NCBI GenBank assembly: GCA_964555675.1 | Contig: CAZKTU010000007.1 | Span: forward strand, 1 to 64,000 | DNA: 64,000 nucleotides | Direction of reading: 5' to 3' | Source of the DNA: CAIWXH01 sp964555675 | GTDB taxonomy: Bacteria; Chloroflexota; Chloroflexia; Chloroflexales; Chloroflexaceae | Shown here: positions 24,609 through 32,484 of the stretch, piece after piece | Position numbering within the stretch: the first letter of the stretch is position 1 | Layout: each line of letters starts with the position of its first letter | Made by a program: the position numbers and the translations under genes | Notes under the pieces: generated by a model | What the model was told of the DNA's origin: nothing | What the model saw: only the letters and a program-made list of their open reading frames with translations | The model's database searches: none

Positions 24609-24662
24609 GAGACGACTACCCGGCGCGCGGACGCGCTGCGGCCCAGCCCGATGGAGCCCCCG

Positions 24663-26285
24663 ATGTCCACCCTTGTGCTCTTCAACGGCCCGATCTACAC
24701 CCTCGACCCGACGCAGCCCGTGGTTCGCGCCGTGGCTATCCGCGATGGCCGGATCCTTGCCGCGGGCACCGAGGGCCGCGTCCAGGCCGCCGTCGCCGGC
24801 CAGCGCGGCGAGACGATCAACCTGCGCGGCCGCGCCGTCGTGCCCGGACTCACCGACGCCCACGTGCATATTCTCTTCCAGGGCCTGGCCGCCCGCGAGG
24901 CTCGCCTCGGCGAGGCCATGACCCTCGAGGCGGCTCTGGCCTCCATCGCCGAGCGCAACCGCGCCCTGCCGGACGGGGTCTGGCTGCGCGGCGGCGGCTG
25001 GGATCACATCCCCTGGGGCAAGCGCTGGCCCACCCGCGCCGACCTCGACGCCGTCTGCCCCGAGCGCCCCGCGATGCTCTTCCGTAAGGACGGCCACTCG
25101 CTGTGGGTGAACAGCCGGGCCCTCGCCCTCGCCGGCATCACCGCCGATACCCCCGACCCGGCCGGCGGCCAGATCCAGCGCGACCGCGAGGGCGAGCCCA
25201 CGGGCATCTTGCTCGAGACGGCGATCGGGCTGGTGAGCGCGATTGTACCGCCCCCGAGCGAGGGTGAGCGGATCGAGGCGCTGCGGGTCGCCCAGGCCGA
25301 GGCCCTGAGCTACGGCCTGACCAGCATCCATGTGCCCACGGCGGGCGATCATACCAGCGGCCCCGAGGCCTGGCGCGCGCTCCAGACCCTGCGGGCCAGG
25401 GGCGAGCTGCGGTTGCGCAGCCTGATCTATTTCGCCCAGTCCGAGCTCGAGGGCGCTCTGGCCATGGGCCTGCGCAGCGGCTTCGGCGACAACTGGCTGC
25501 GCGTCGGCGGCCTCAAGTTCTTCGCCGACGGCTCCCTCGGCTCTGAGAGCGCCGAGATGCTCAGCCACTACGAGGGCCGCCGCCACACCGGCATTGCCAC
25601 GATCGACCCCGAAGAGCTCGACACCCTCGTGCGCCGGGCCAACGCCGGCGGCATCAGCGTGGCCGTCCACGCCATCGGCGACGCCGCCAACCGCAAGATC
25701 CTCGACGCAATCGAGCTGGCTCAGGTCGAGCGGAGCGAGGCCGGCGCCGACTACCCGCCCCTCGGCCTGCCCAACCGCATCGAGCACGTCCAGGTGCTGC
25801 ACCCGAAGGACTTGCCGCGCCTGGCCCAGCTCGGCGTGATCGCCTCGATGCAGCCCATCCACGCCACCAGCGACTGGGAGACGGCCGAGGCTCTCTGGGG
25901 CCCGCGCTGCGCCTACGCTTACGCCTGGCGCAGTCTGTTGACGAGCGGGGCGACCCTGGCCTTTGGCTCGGACGCGCCCGTCGAGAGTATGAACCCCTGG
26001 CGCGGTATCCACGCCGCGGTCACGCGCCAGCTCCCCGGCGGTATCCCCGCCGGCGGCTGGTACCCCGAGCAGCGGCTGACGGTCGAGGAGGCCCTGCACG
26101 CCTACTGTGTCGGCCCGGCCATCGCCAGCGGCGAGGCCGCCGAGAAGGGCCGGATCGTCCCCGGCGCCCTCGCCGACCTGGCCGTGCTCACGGGCGATCC
26201 CATGCGGAGCGCCCCGGGCGAGCTGCATGCCATCACTGCTGCCATGACCATCGTCGACGGCAAGGTGGTCTTTGAGCGGACCTAG
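24663..26285 (+). CDS. YtcJ-like amidohydrolase
   Basis: 540 residues, amidohydrolase superfamily 3. The metal ligands are in GLTDAHVHI (HxH), the central KFFADGSLGSESAEM gives the Lys-like bridging position, and further His ligands fall in VAVHAIGDAANRK and NRIEHVQVLHP; FGSDAPVESMNPWRGIHAAV holds the final Asp. These enzymes cleave amide or ester bonds of small metabolites; substrate not evident. The ATG at 24663 is favoured over 24651 because GGAG sits 6 bases before it. An MFS transporter follows, separated by two hairpin repeats, suggesting uptake and hydrolysis of one compound. Confidence 0.88.
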   Translation: MSTLVLFNGPIYTLDPTQPVVRAVAIRDGRILAAGTEGRVQAAVAGQRGETINLRGRAVVPGLTDAHVHILFQGLAAREARLGEAMTLEAALASIAERNRALPDGVWLRGGGWDHIPWGKRWPTRADLDAVCPERPAMLFRKDGHSLWVNSRALALAGITADTPDPAGGQIQRDREGEPTGILLETAIGLVSAIVPPPSEGERIEALRVAQAEALSYGLTSIHVPTAGDHTSGPEAWRALQTLRARGELRLRSLIYFAQSELEGALAMGLRSGFGDNWLRVGGLKFFADGSLGSESAEMLSHYEGRRHTGIATIDPEELDTLVRRANAGGISVAVHAIGDAANRKILDAIELAQVERSEAGADYPPLGLPNRIEHVQVLHPKDLPRLAQLGVIASMQPIHATSDWETAEALWGPRCAYAYAWRSLLTSGATLAFGSDAPVESMNPWRGIHAAVTRQLPGGIPAGGWYPEQRLTVEEALHAYCVGPAIASGEAAEKGRIVPGALADLAVLTGDPMRSAPGELHAITAAMTIVDGKVVFERT

Positions 26286-26299
26286 CGCAGAGCTCCGTG

Positions 26300-26358
26300 G
26301 GGCAGACATATGGGTCTGCCCGAACAGGCGGGCAGACATATGGGTCTGCCCGAACAGG
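26300..26358. repeat. two tandem 30-bp units, each a hairpin
   Basis: The units at 26300-26328 and 26330-26358 are identical. Each contains GGGCAGAC, a 6-base loop and GTCTGCCC, then CGAACAGG. They fill the gap between the amidohydrolase stop and the MFS start and may be paired operators or a leader switch. Confidence 0.75.
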
Positions 26359-26371
26359 TAGAACAGACACC

Positions 26372-27729
26372 ATGCGGCGCAATCGGATCTTTGTCGCGAC
26401 GGCGAGCGGCCATTTTGCCGTCGATGTGCTCAACAGTACGGGGGCGGTGCTGCTCGCGGTGCTCAAAGAGCCCCTGGGCCTCAGCTATGCCCAGATCGGC
26501 ACGGCCCTGACGATCTACTTGCTGATCGGCTCGCTCTCGCAGCCGCTCTTCGGCTGGCTCTCCGACAAGGCCCACGGCCGGACGATGCTGCTGACTGCGG
26601 GTAGTGTGGCCTGGATGGCGCTCTTCTATAGCCTGGTGGCCCTCGCCTCGAGCTGGGCCTGGCTGATGCCGGTCTTCTTGCTGGCCGCCCTGGGCAGTGG
26701 CCTCTTCCACCCGATCGGCGCGGCGACGGCGGCCAGGGCGGTGCCCGAGCGGGCCGCCAGCGCGACCTCGATCTTCTTCTTTAGCGGGCAGATCGGGCTG
26801 GCCGTCGGGCCGTTCCTGGCCGGGGCCCTGGTCGGCAGCTTCGGCGCGCGGGGCTTGCTGCCCCTCACGCTCTTCGCGCTCGTTCCGGCCACGCTGCTCT
26901 TTCTGGCCCGTCGCGACGAGGGGAGCCTGGTTAGCTTGCGGGGCAAGGGCGACGCCGGCGTCGCGGCGCGCGAGTGGACCGGGGCGGCGGTGACTCTGGT
27001 GGCCGCCTTTGTCGCTCTGGTGGCCGTGCGCTCGTCGATCCAGTCGGTCTACCAGGCCTATCTGCCTCAGCTCTTCGAGAGCCGCGGCTGGGCCCCCGCT
27101 CTCTTCGGGCTGCTCGCCGGCATCTTTATGGCCGCCGGCGCGATCGGCCAGGTGGTCACGGGCAATATCGCCGACCGCTACGGTATGCGCGCCGCCGTGG
27201 TGTGGCCGCTGCTGCTCAGCATCCCCGCCGGCATGCTCGGCCTGCTCGCCCCCTCGGTCTGGCTGGCCTTCGTGAGCTGCGCCGCCGCCGGGTTCTTGAT
27301 CGGCGGCCAGCACAGCGTCCTCGTCGTCCACGCCCAGCAGTTGCTGCCCGTCAAGCAGGGCCTCGCCGCCGGCCTCATCCTCGGCTTCACCTTCGCCAGC
27401 GGCGCGATCGGCACCTGGCTCGCCGGGCACCTGGCCGATAGCATGGGCCTGCAGACGGCCATGCTCGCCATCACCCTGCTCGGCCTGCCCGCCGCCCTGC
27501 TCGCCCTGACCCTCCCCGGCAAGGCTCGCGCGCCCCAGGCCGTCGCGCCGGCCGCCGCGCCCGCGGGNNNNNNNNNNNNNNNNNNNNNNNNNNNNNNNNN
27601 NNNNNNNNNNNNNNNNNNNNNNNNNNNNNNNNNNNNNNNNNNNNNNNNNNNNNNNNNNNNNNNNNNNTCCCCGGCAAGGCTCGCGCGCCCCAGGCCGTCG
27701 CGCCGGCCGCCGCGCCCGCGGGCGATTAG
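26372..27729 (+). CDS. MFS transporter, interrupted by an assembly gap
   Basis: About 400 residues once the artificial gap is closed. Twelve hydrophobic segments are visible; the loop between helices 2 and 3 reads GWLSDKAHGRTM and that between 8 and 9 GNIADRYGMR, as in MFS permeases. It resembles the fosmidomycin-resistance (Fsr) group: HFAVDVLNSTGAVLLAVLKEPLGLSYAQIG and FHPIGAATAARAVP. The 100 N fall in the last codons. The 55 bases on each side are identical, so merging them gives the natural end APAGD and a stop at 27727-27729. With the Ns left in, the frame is shifted and the apparent longer C-terminus is false. Fsr-like proteins export small molecules; the upstream amidohydrolase may share the substrate. 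Confidence 0.83.
27568..27667. other. 100-N scaffold gap with duplicated 55-bp flanks
   Basis: The 55 bases before the gap (27513-27567) are repeated exactly after it (27668-27722). This is the signature of two contigs overlapping by an assembler word length of 55, scaffolded instead of merged. The gap is probably not missing sequence. Confidence 0.9.
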
Positions 27730-27768
27730 GGGGTCACTCGCCGCCGGCGGCGCCATGTTGGGGGAGCT

Positions 27769-27787
27769 GGAGGGGCCTGGCCCCTCC
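27769..27787. terminator. bidirectional hairpin
   Basis: GGAGGGGCC and GGCCCCTCC form a perfect 9-bp dyad between the MFS gene and the convergent DUF6544-like gene; no strong U-tract. Confidence 0.5.
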
Positions 27788-27798
27788 AAACCATCCCG

Positions 27799-28608
27799 CT
27801 AAAGCCCCTTCGACCTGATGTACCCGTCCACGTCGACGTTATAGACCACGTCATCGACCGCGAAGATTGCCCAGGGCTTGCCGTCGTCCTGCCAGATCGC
27901 CGCGCCCCGCGTGCTGAGCGTGTAGCCGCCGAGCTCGCCGTAGGCCAGGGGCTGGTTCAGCCAGAGCGTCTTGCTGGTCGCGGTGTCCTGGTAGCGCATC
28001 ACCTCGGCCAGCGCGAGCAGCCCGCTCTGTGGGTCGAAGCGGGTCAGGAAGCGCTCTTCCTGCTCCCCGAAGGGAACCACGAGCCATGCCGTCGTCGCGT
28101 CCACCGGCTCCCAGCGCACCCGCGGGTCGCTGAGCAGGGCCGCGGGCAGCCAGGCCAGCAGCTCGGCCCACATACCCAGGTTGGCGCCCTGGTCGATGCT
28201 CGGCCCCTCCGAGACCCCGAAGGGCAGCTCCATGCGCCCGTGTCCGTCGAGGTAGGCCTCGTCGGCCTTCAGCACCGGCAGCCCGAAGTAGGTCGCCTCG
28301 AAATAGTGCCTGTAGCCCTGGCCGGCCACGTGGGTGAAGCGGAAGCGGGCCGGCAGGGTCAGGCCCTTGATGCGCATGGTGGCCTGCCCCGTCAGCACCG
28401 CCGTGCGGATGACGGGGATGCGGTCGCCATAGAGCTGCCGGTAGAAGCGCTCGACCGGCGCGGGCAGGCCCGCCGGCAGGGGCGTCGTCTCGACGAGGGC
28501 GCTGCGCTGCCCGTAGGCCGGGAAGGGCGCGGGCTTGATCACGAGGCCGGCCCAGCCCAGCCCGGCGAGGGCGACGAGGCCGAGCCCGATTCTGCTGATG
28601 GCGCTCAT
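27799..28608 (-). CDS. DUF6544-like exported or anchored protein
   Basis: 269 residues. Residues 5-22 form a membrane helix (signal anchor). The soluble part contains LPAPVERFYRQLYGDRIPVIRTAVLTGQATMRIKG, FRFTHVAGQGYRHYFEATYFGLPVLKADEAYLDGHGRM and FDPQSGLLALAEVMRYQD, which I associate with the DUF6544/DUF6920 group of unknown function, often beside TetR regulators. Such a pairing occurs here: the TetR gene is 5 bases upstream on the same strand. A lipid- or oxidation-related role is suspected for the family, but nothing in the sequence proves it. Confidence 0.65.
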   Translation of the reverse strand: MSAISRIGLGLVALAGLGWAGLVIKPAPFPAYGQRSALVETTPLPAGLPAPVERFYRQLYGDRIPVIRTAVLTGQATMRIKGLTLPARFRFTHVAGQGYRHYFEATYFGLPVLKADEAYLDGHGRMELPFGVSEGPSIDQGANLGMWAELLAWLPAALLSDPRVRWEPVDATTAWLVVPFGEQEERFLTRFDPQSGLLALAEVMRYQDTATSKTLWLNQPLAYGELGGYTLSTRGAAIWQDDGKPWAIFAVDDVVYNVDVDGYIRSKGL

Positions 28609-28613
28609 GCTGG

Positions 28614-29228
28614 CTATCCTTTCGCTGTGCCGCGCACGAAGATCTCGACCAGCTGCTCGACCAGGGCCTCGACGGGCAGGCCCGGCGTCGCCGCCGCTCC
28701 GAGCAGGGTGCGCTGCATGACATAAGAAGAGGTCAGACTGTAGAAGGCGTGGGCCAAAACCTCGGGGTCGAGCTCGGGCCGCACGACGCCGGCGGCAATC
28801 TGGCGGCGGAAGTAGCCCGCCAGCCGCGCCTGGTTCTGGTGCGCCCCGCCGACGACGATCGCCTGGAGCTCGGGGTCGTGGGCGGCCTCGCAGACCAGCA
28901 GCCGCACCGCGCTCTGGTGCTGGAGCATGTTGTGTACCTCGTCGCGGCCGAGGCGCAGCAGTTCGGCCCTGTAGTCGCCGGGCGGCTCTTCGGCCAGGGC
29001 GCGCAGGCCGCCGGCGTTCGCCGCCTCGACGACGGCCCGCAGCAGTTGCTGCTTGGCCCCAAAGTGGCGGAAGAGGGTCACCTCGTTGACCTGGGCCCGC
29101 TCGGCGATCGCCCGCGTGCTGGTCCGGGCGTAGCCGCGCTCGGCGAAGAGCGCCTCGGCGGCGCGCAGGATGCGCTCGCGCGCGCTGTCTGTGGCTCTGG
29201 GCGCCTCGTTCTGCTGCTGCTCGCTCAT
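28614..29228 (-). CDS. TetR/AcrR-family repressor
   Basis: 204 residues. The N-terminal helix-turn-helix domain (residues 13-65) reads ARERILRAAEALFAERGYARTSTRAIAERAQVNEVTLFRHFGAKQQLL, a textbook TetR signature. The C-terminal ligand domain is helical (QNQARLAGYFRRQIAAG... VLAHAFYSLTSSYVMQ). It probably controls its own operon (with the DUF6544-like gene) through the dyad at 29243-29260, which lies about 15 bases upstream of the start codon. Effector unknown. Confidence 0.9.
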   Translation of the reverse strand: MSEQQQNEAPRATDSARERILRAAEALFAERGYARTSTRAIAERAQVNEVTLFRHFGAKQQLLRAVVEAANAGGLRALAEEPPGDYRAELLRLGRDEVHNMLQHQSAVRLLVCEAAHDPELQAIVVGGAHQNQARLAGYFRRQIAAGVVRPELDPEVLAHAFYSLTSSYVMQRTLLGAAATPGLPVEALVEQLVEIFVRGTAKG

Positions 29229-29242
29229 CTATCACCCAATAA

Positions 29243-29260
29243 TGTAAGCGCTTGCTTGCA
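29243..29260. promoter_or_regulatory. candidate TetR operator
   Basis: TGTAAGC, a 4-base spacer and GCTTGCA form an imperfect inverted repeat (one mismatch pair) in the TetR leader; the AAGC/GCTT half-site pattern is common for TetR operators. Confidence 0.5.
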
Positions 29261-29372
29261 TTCAGCATACCCCCGTTTGGGGCGGAGCGCAAGTCGGCCG
29301 TTGGGCGGATCTGCCTGTAGGTGCGCCGAAGCGGTGTATCATGGGGGTCTCATCTCTGCGAAAGGAGCAGGT

Positions 29373-30785
29373 ATGCACCCCGAAGAGTTTCGCCGCATCG
29401 GCCACGAGCTGATCGACTGGATCGCCGACTACCGCGAGCGCGTCCCCACGCTGCCGGTCTGGTCGCGGGCCGAGCCGGGCGCTGTCCGCGCGCAGCTGCC
29501 CGCCGAGGCCCCCGAGACCCCCGAAAGCTTCGCGGCCGTGCGCGAGGATCTCGAGCGGATCATCGGCCCGGGGCTGTCGCACTGGCAGCACCCGCGCTTC
29601 TTCGGCTACTTCCCGGCCAATGCGGCCCTGGCCTCGGTCCTGGGCGACCTGGCGAGCACGGGCCTGGGGCAGTTGGGGCTGAACTGGCAGTCGAGCCCGG
29701 CCCTGACCGAGCTCGAAGAGCAGATGACCCTCTGGATGCGCAAGCTGCTGGGCCTCTCGGAGGCCTGGCGCGGGGTCATCCAGGACACGGCCAGCACCTC
29801 GACCCTGGTGGCCCTGATCTGCGCCCGCGAGCGCATCACCAGCCACGGGGCCAGCCGGGGTGGCCTGCAGGCCGAGGAGTTGCCCCTGACGGTCTACTGC
29901 TCGGGCCAGAGCCACAGCTCGGTCGAGAAGGCCGCGCTGCTGGCGGGCTACGGGCGGGCCAACCTGCGGCCGATCGGGGTCGACGCCGAGCACGCCATGC
30001 GCCCCGACTTGCTGGCCGAGGCCGTGGCGGCCGACCTGGCGGCGGGGCGGCGGCCCTGCGCGGTGGTGGCCACCACGGGCAACACCGCCACCACCGGCCT
30101 CGACCCGGTAGAGGCGATCGCCGCGATCTGTCGCGAGCACGGTATGTGGCTGCACGTCGATGCGGCCATGGCCGGCTCGGCCATGATCCTGCCCGAGTGT
30201 CGCTGGATGTGGGCGGGGGTCGAGGCGGCCGACAGCCTCGTGCTCAACCCTCACAAGTGGCTGGGCGTGGCCTTCGACTGCTCGCTCTACTATGTGCGCG
30301 ACGCCCAGCACCTCGTGCAGGTCATGTCGACCAACCCGAGCTATCTGCAGACCGCGGCCGACGGCGCGGTGACCAACTACCGCGACTGGGGCATCCCCCT
30401 CGGGCGGCGCTTCCGGGCCCTCAAGCTCTGGTTTATGCTGCGGCTAGAGGGCGCCGAGGCCCTGCGGGCGCGTCTGCGCCGCGACCTGGCGAGCGCGCGC
30501 TGGCTGGCCGAGCAGGTCGACGCCGCCCCCGGCTGGACCCGCCTCAACCCCGTTCACCTGCAGACGGTCTGCCTGCGCCACGAGCCGCCCGGCTTGAGCG
30601 GCGATGCGCTCGACCGCCACACCCTCGCCTGGATCGGCGCGATCAACGGCTCGGGCGTGGCCTACCTGACCCCCGCCGTGCTCGACGGGCGCTGGATGTG
30701 CCGGGTCAGCATCGGCGCCGAGACGACCACGCAGGAGGATGTCGCACACCTCTGGGCGGCGCTGCGCGAGGCTGCGGAGGGATGA
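29373..30785 (+). CDS. PLP-dependent aromatic-L-amino-acid decarboxylase family
   Basis: 470 residues, the usual group II decarboxylase length. Landmarks: HWQHPRFFGYFPANAALASVLGD near the N-terminus, SGQSHSSVEKAALLAGY, the PLP-pocket HVDAAMAGSAMI and the PLP Lys in NPHKWLGV (near residue 298). It removes CO2 from an aromatic amino acid such as Trp, Tyr or DOPA; the exact substrate is not readable from the sequence. AAAGGAG precedes the ATG. The gene is divergent from the TetR operon, whose operator candidate lies in the shared region. Confidence 0.9.
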   Translation: MHPEEFRRIGHELIDWIADYRERVPTLPVWSRAEPGAVRAQLPAEAPETPESFAAVREDLERIIGPGLSHWQHPRFFGYFPANAALASVLGDLASTGLGQLGLNWQSSPALTELEEQMTLWMRKLLGLSEAWRGVIQDTASTSTLVALICARERITSHGASRGGLQAEELPLTVYCSGQSHSSVEKAALLAGYGRANLRPIGVDAEHAMRPDLLAEAVAADLAAGRRPCAVVATTGNTATTGLDPVEAIAAICREHGMWLHVDAAMAGSAMILPECRWMWAGVEAADSLVLNPHKWLGVAFDCSLYYVRDAQHLVQVMSTNPSYLQTAADGAVTNYRDWGIPLGRRFRALKLWFMLRLEGAEALRARLRRDLASARWLAEQVDAAPGWTRLNPVHLQTVCLRHEPPGLSGDALDRHTLAWIGAINGSGVAYLTPAVLDGRWMCRVSIGAETTTQEDVAHLWAALREAAEG

Positions 30786-30802
30786 CCGCGCGAGGAGTGG
30801 GC

Positions 30803-30825
30803 CGGGGAGGGCCAGGCCCTCCCCG
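30803..30825. terminator. bidirectional hairpin between convergent genes
   Basis: CGGGGAGGGCC (30803-30813) and GGCCCTCCCCG (30815-30825) are perfectly complementary, lying 18 bases after the decarboxylase stop and 10 before the lpdA stop on the other strand. Confidence 0.6.
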
Positions 30826-30834
30826 CGATCTTGC

Positions 30835-32244
30835 CTAGATGTGAATCGCAGCCCCGTGGACTACGGCGTGTACGGCTTCGCCGATGGCCTCGTAGAGGGT
30901 CGGGTGGGCGTGGATGGTGCCGAGCATACTCTCGCCGGTGGCCTCGTGAGTCAGGGCCAGGCCGCCCTCGCTGATCATCTCGGTGACGTGGGGGCCGATC
31001 AGGTGCATGCCCAGGATCTCGTCGTACTGCTTATCGGCCACGATCTTGATGAAGCCGAAGCGGTTCTGGCCGATCACGCGGGCCTTGCCGTTGGCCGAGA
31101 AGGGGAACTTGCCCACCTTCACGTCGTAGCCCTTCTCCCTGGCCTTGGCCTCGGTCAGGCCGACGCTGGCGATCTCGGGGCTGCAGTAGGTGCAGGCGGC
31201 GATCTTGCCGTAGTCGATCGGGGTCACGTGCAGGCCGGCGATATGCTCGATGGCCAGGATGCCCTCGGCCGAGGCCTTATGGGCCAGCCAGGGCGCCGCG
31301 GCCACACAGTCGCCGATGGCGTAGACCCCGTCGGCGGCGCGCATATGGCCGTCGGTCTCGATGAAGCCTTTGCCGTTGAGCTTCAGGCCGGCGGCCTCGA
31401 GCCCGAGGTCGGCCGTATTGGGGGCGATGCCGATCGCCACCAGCAGCTTCTCGACGGCGATCTGCTCGGCCTTGCCGTCGGCGCCGACCACACTGACCAC
31501 CACCTGCTCGCCGCTCGCGTCGATGCCCTCGACCTTGGCCCCGGCCAGGGTCTTGATCCCGCGCCGCTGCAGGGCCTTGGCCAGCTCGGCCGAGACCTCC
31601 TCGTCCTCGTTGGGCACGATGCGGGGCAGGGCCTCGACCACCGTCACCTCCGAGCCGAAGGCCCGGTACATCGAGGCGAACTCGATCCCGATCGCGCCCG
31701 CGCCGATCGCCAGCATGCTCTTCGGCACCTCGGTCAGCTTGAGGGCGTCGGTCGAGGAGAGCACCCGCTTGCCGTCGAAGGGGATAGTGGGGAAGGGGCG
31801 GGGGCGGGCCCCCGTGGCCACGATGATCTGCTTGGCCGCCAGGGTGCGCTCGCCGCCCCCGTTGAGCTTGACGTGGACCTGGCCGCGCCCGGCCAGTGTG
31901 GCCCAGCCGTTGACGACCTCGATCTTGTTCTTCTTCATGAGGAAGGCCACGCCGTCGCTGCTGGCCTTGACCACCGCGTCCTTATGCTTCATCGCCCCGG
32001 CCAGGTCGAAGCTGACGCCCTCGACGTTGACCCCGAAGCGCTTGCCCTCTTTGACTTCGTCGAGCAGGTCGGCGCTGTGCAGCAGGGCTTTGGTGGGGAT
32101 GCAGCCAATATTAAGGCAGACACCCCCCAGGGGGCCGCCCTCGATGATCGCCGTGCGTAGGCCGAGCTGGCCCGCGCGCACCGCCGCCACGTACCCGCCG
32201 GGGCCCGACCCGATAATCACCACGTCGTACACGCTCTCGCTCAC
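30835..32244 (-). CDS. lpdA: dihydrolipoyl dehydrogenase
   Basis: 469 residues. E3 subunit of 2-oxoacid dehydrogenases and glycine cleavage: reoxidises dihydrolipoamide with NAD+. FAD site IIGSGPGGYVAAVRAGQLG, redox-active disulfide GGVCLNIGCIPTKALL, NAD site AIGAGAIGIEFASMYRAFGSEVTVVE, second FAD segment VYAIGDC and the C-terminal His-Glu pair in HAHPTLYEAIGEA are all intact. No E1 or E2 gene is nearby, so this is a stand-alone E3. A CGG-TATAAT box lies about 55 bases upstream of the start. Confidence 0.96.
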   Translation of the reverse strand: MSESVYDVVIIGSGPGGYVAAVRAGQLGLRTAIIEGGPLGGVCLNIGCIPTKALLHSADLLDEVKEGKRFGVNVEGVSFDLAGAMKHKDAVVKASSDGVAFLMKKNKIEVVNGWATLAGRGQVHVKLNGGGERTLAAKQIIVATGARPRPFPTIPFDGKRVLSSTDALKLTEVPKSMLAIGAGAIGIEFASMYRAFGSEVTVVEALPRIVPNEDEEVSAELAKALQRRGIKTLAGAKVEGIDASGEQVVVSVVGADGKAEQIAVEKLLVAIGIAPNTADLGLEAAGLKLNGKGFIETDGHMRAADGVYAIGDCVAAAPWLAHKASAEGILAIEHIAGLHVTPIDYGKIAACTYCSPEIASVGLTEAKAREKGYDVKVGKFPFSANGKARVIGQNRFGFIKIVADKQYDEILGMHLIGPHVTEMISEGGLALTHEATGESMLGTIHAHPTLYEAIGEAVHAVVHGAAIHI

Positions 32245-32268
32245 GGTACGGACCTTTCTAACTGTTTC

Positions 32269-32306
32269 TCGTGCAATTACGCACGAAGGCCGCCCATATT
32301 ATACCG
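32269..32306 (-). promoter_or_regulatory. lpdA promoter region with small dyad
   Basis: Minus-strand TATAAT (32303-32298) preceded by CGG. Downstream in the leader is the dyad TCGTGC/GCACGA (32269-32274 and 32281-32286). Confidence 0.45.
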
Positions 32307-32376
32307 CGCCAGACAGCGCTGCGGGCAGGCGCTCGCGTGGCGCGCAGTGAGCCGTTTGTGGCGCTACTACAAAAAT

Positions 32377-32403
32377 CCGTTGGTAACGGCCCTTTTTTAT
32401 ACT
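32377..32403 (+). promoter_or_regulatory. hairpin with T-tract overlapping a -10-like box
   Basis: CCGTT-GGT-AACGG (32377-32389), CCC and six T (32393-32398) look like a short terminator. The T-run continues into TATACT (32398-32403), which could be a -10 for the giant gene. No -35 was found. It is one of the most AT-rich spots in the window. Confidence 0.35.
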
Positions 32404-32484
32404 CCTGAGGCCCGCCAGTCGCCCCGCCTGAGCCACCCCCCCCACTGTATTTCCCCCCAGGCGGCCGTTAACGCGGAGCCTCCA

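Noticed and set aside
26300..26358. CRISPR array
   Set aside because: Only two units with a single base between them and internal palindromes; no spacers and no cas genes.
27568..27802. Extended C-terminus of the MFS protein beyond the Ns
   Set aside because: The frame after the gap is shifted by the arbitrary 100-base length; merging the identical flanks gives a proper stop at 27727.
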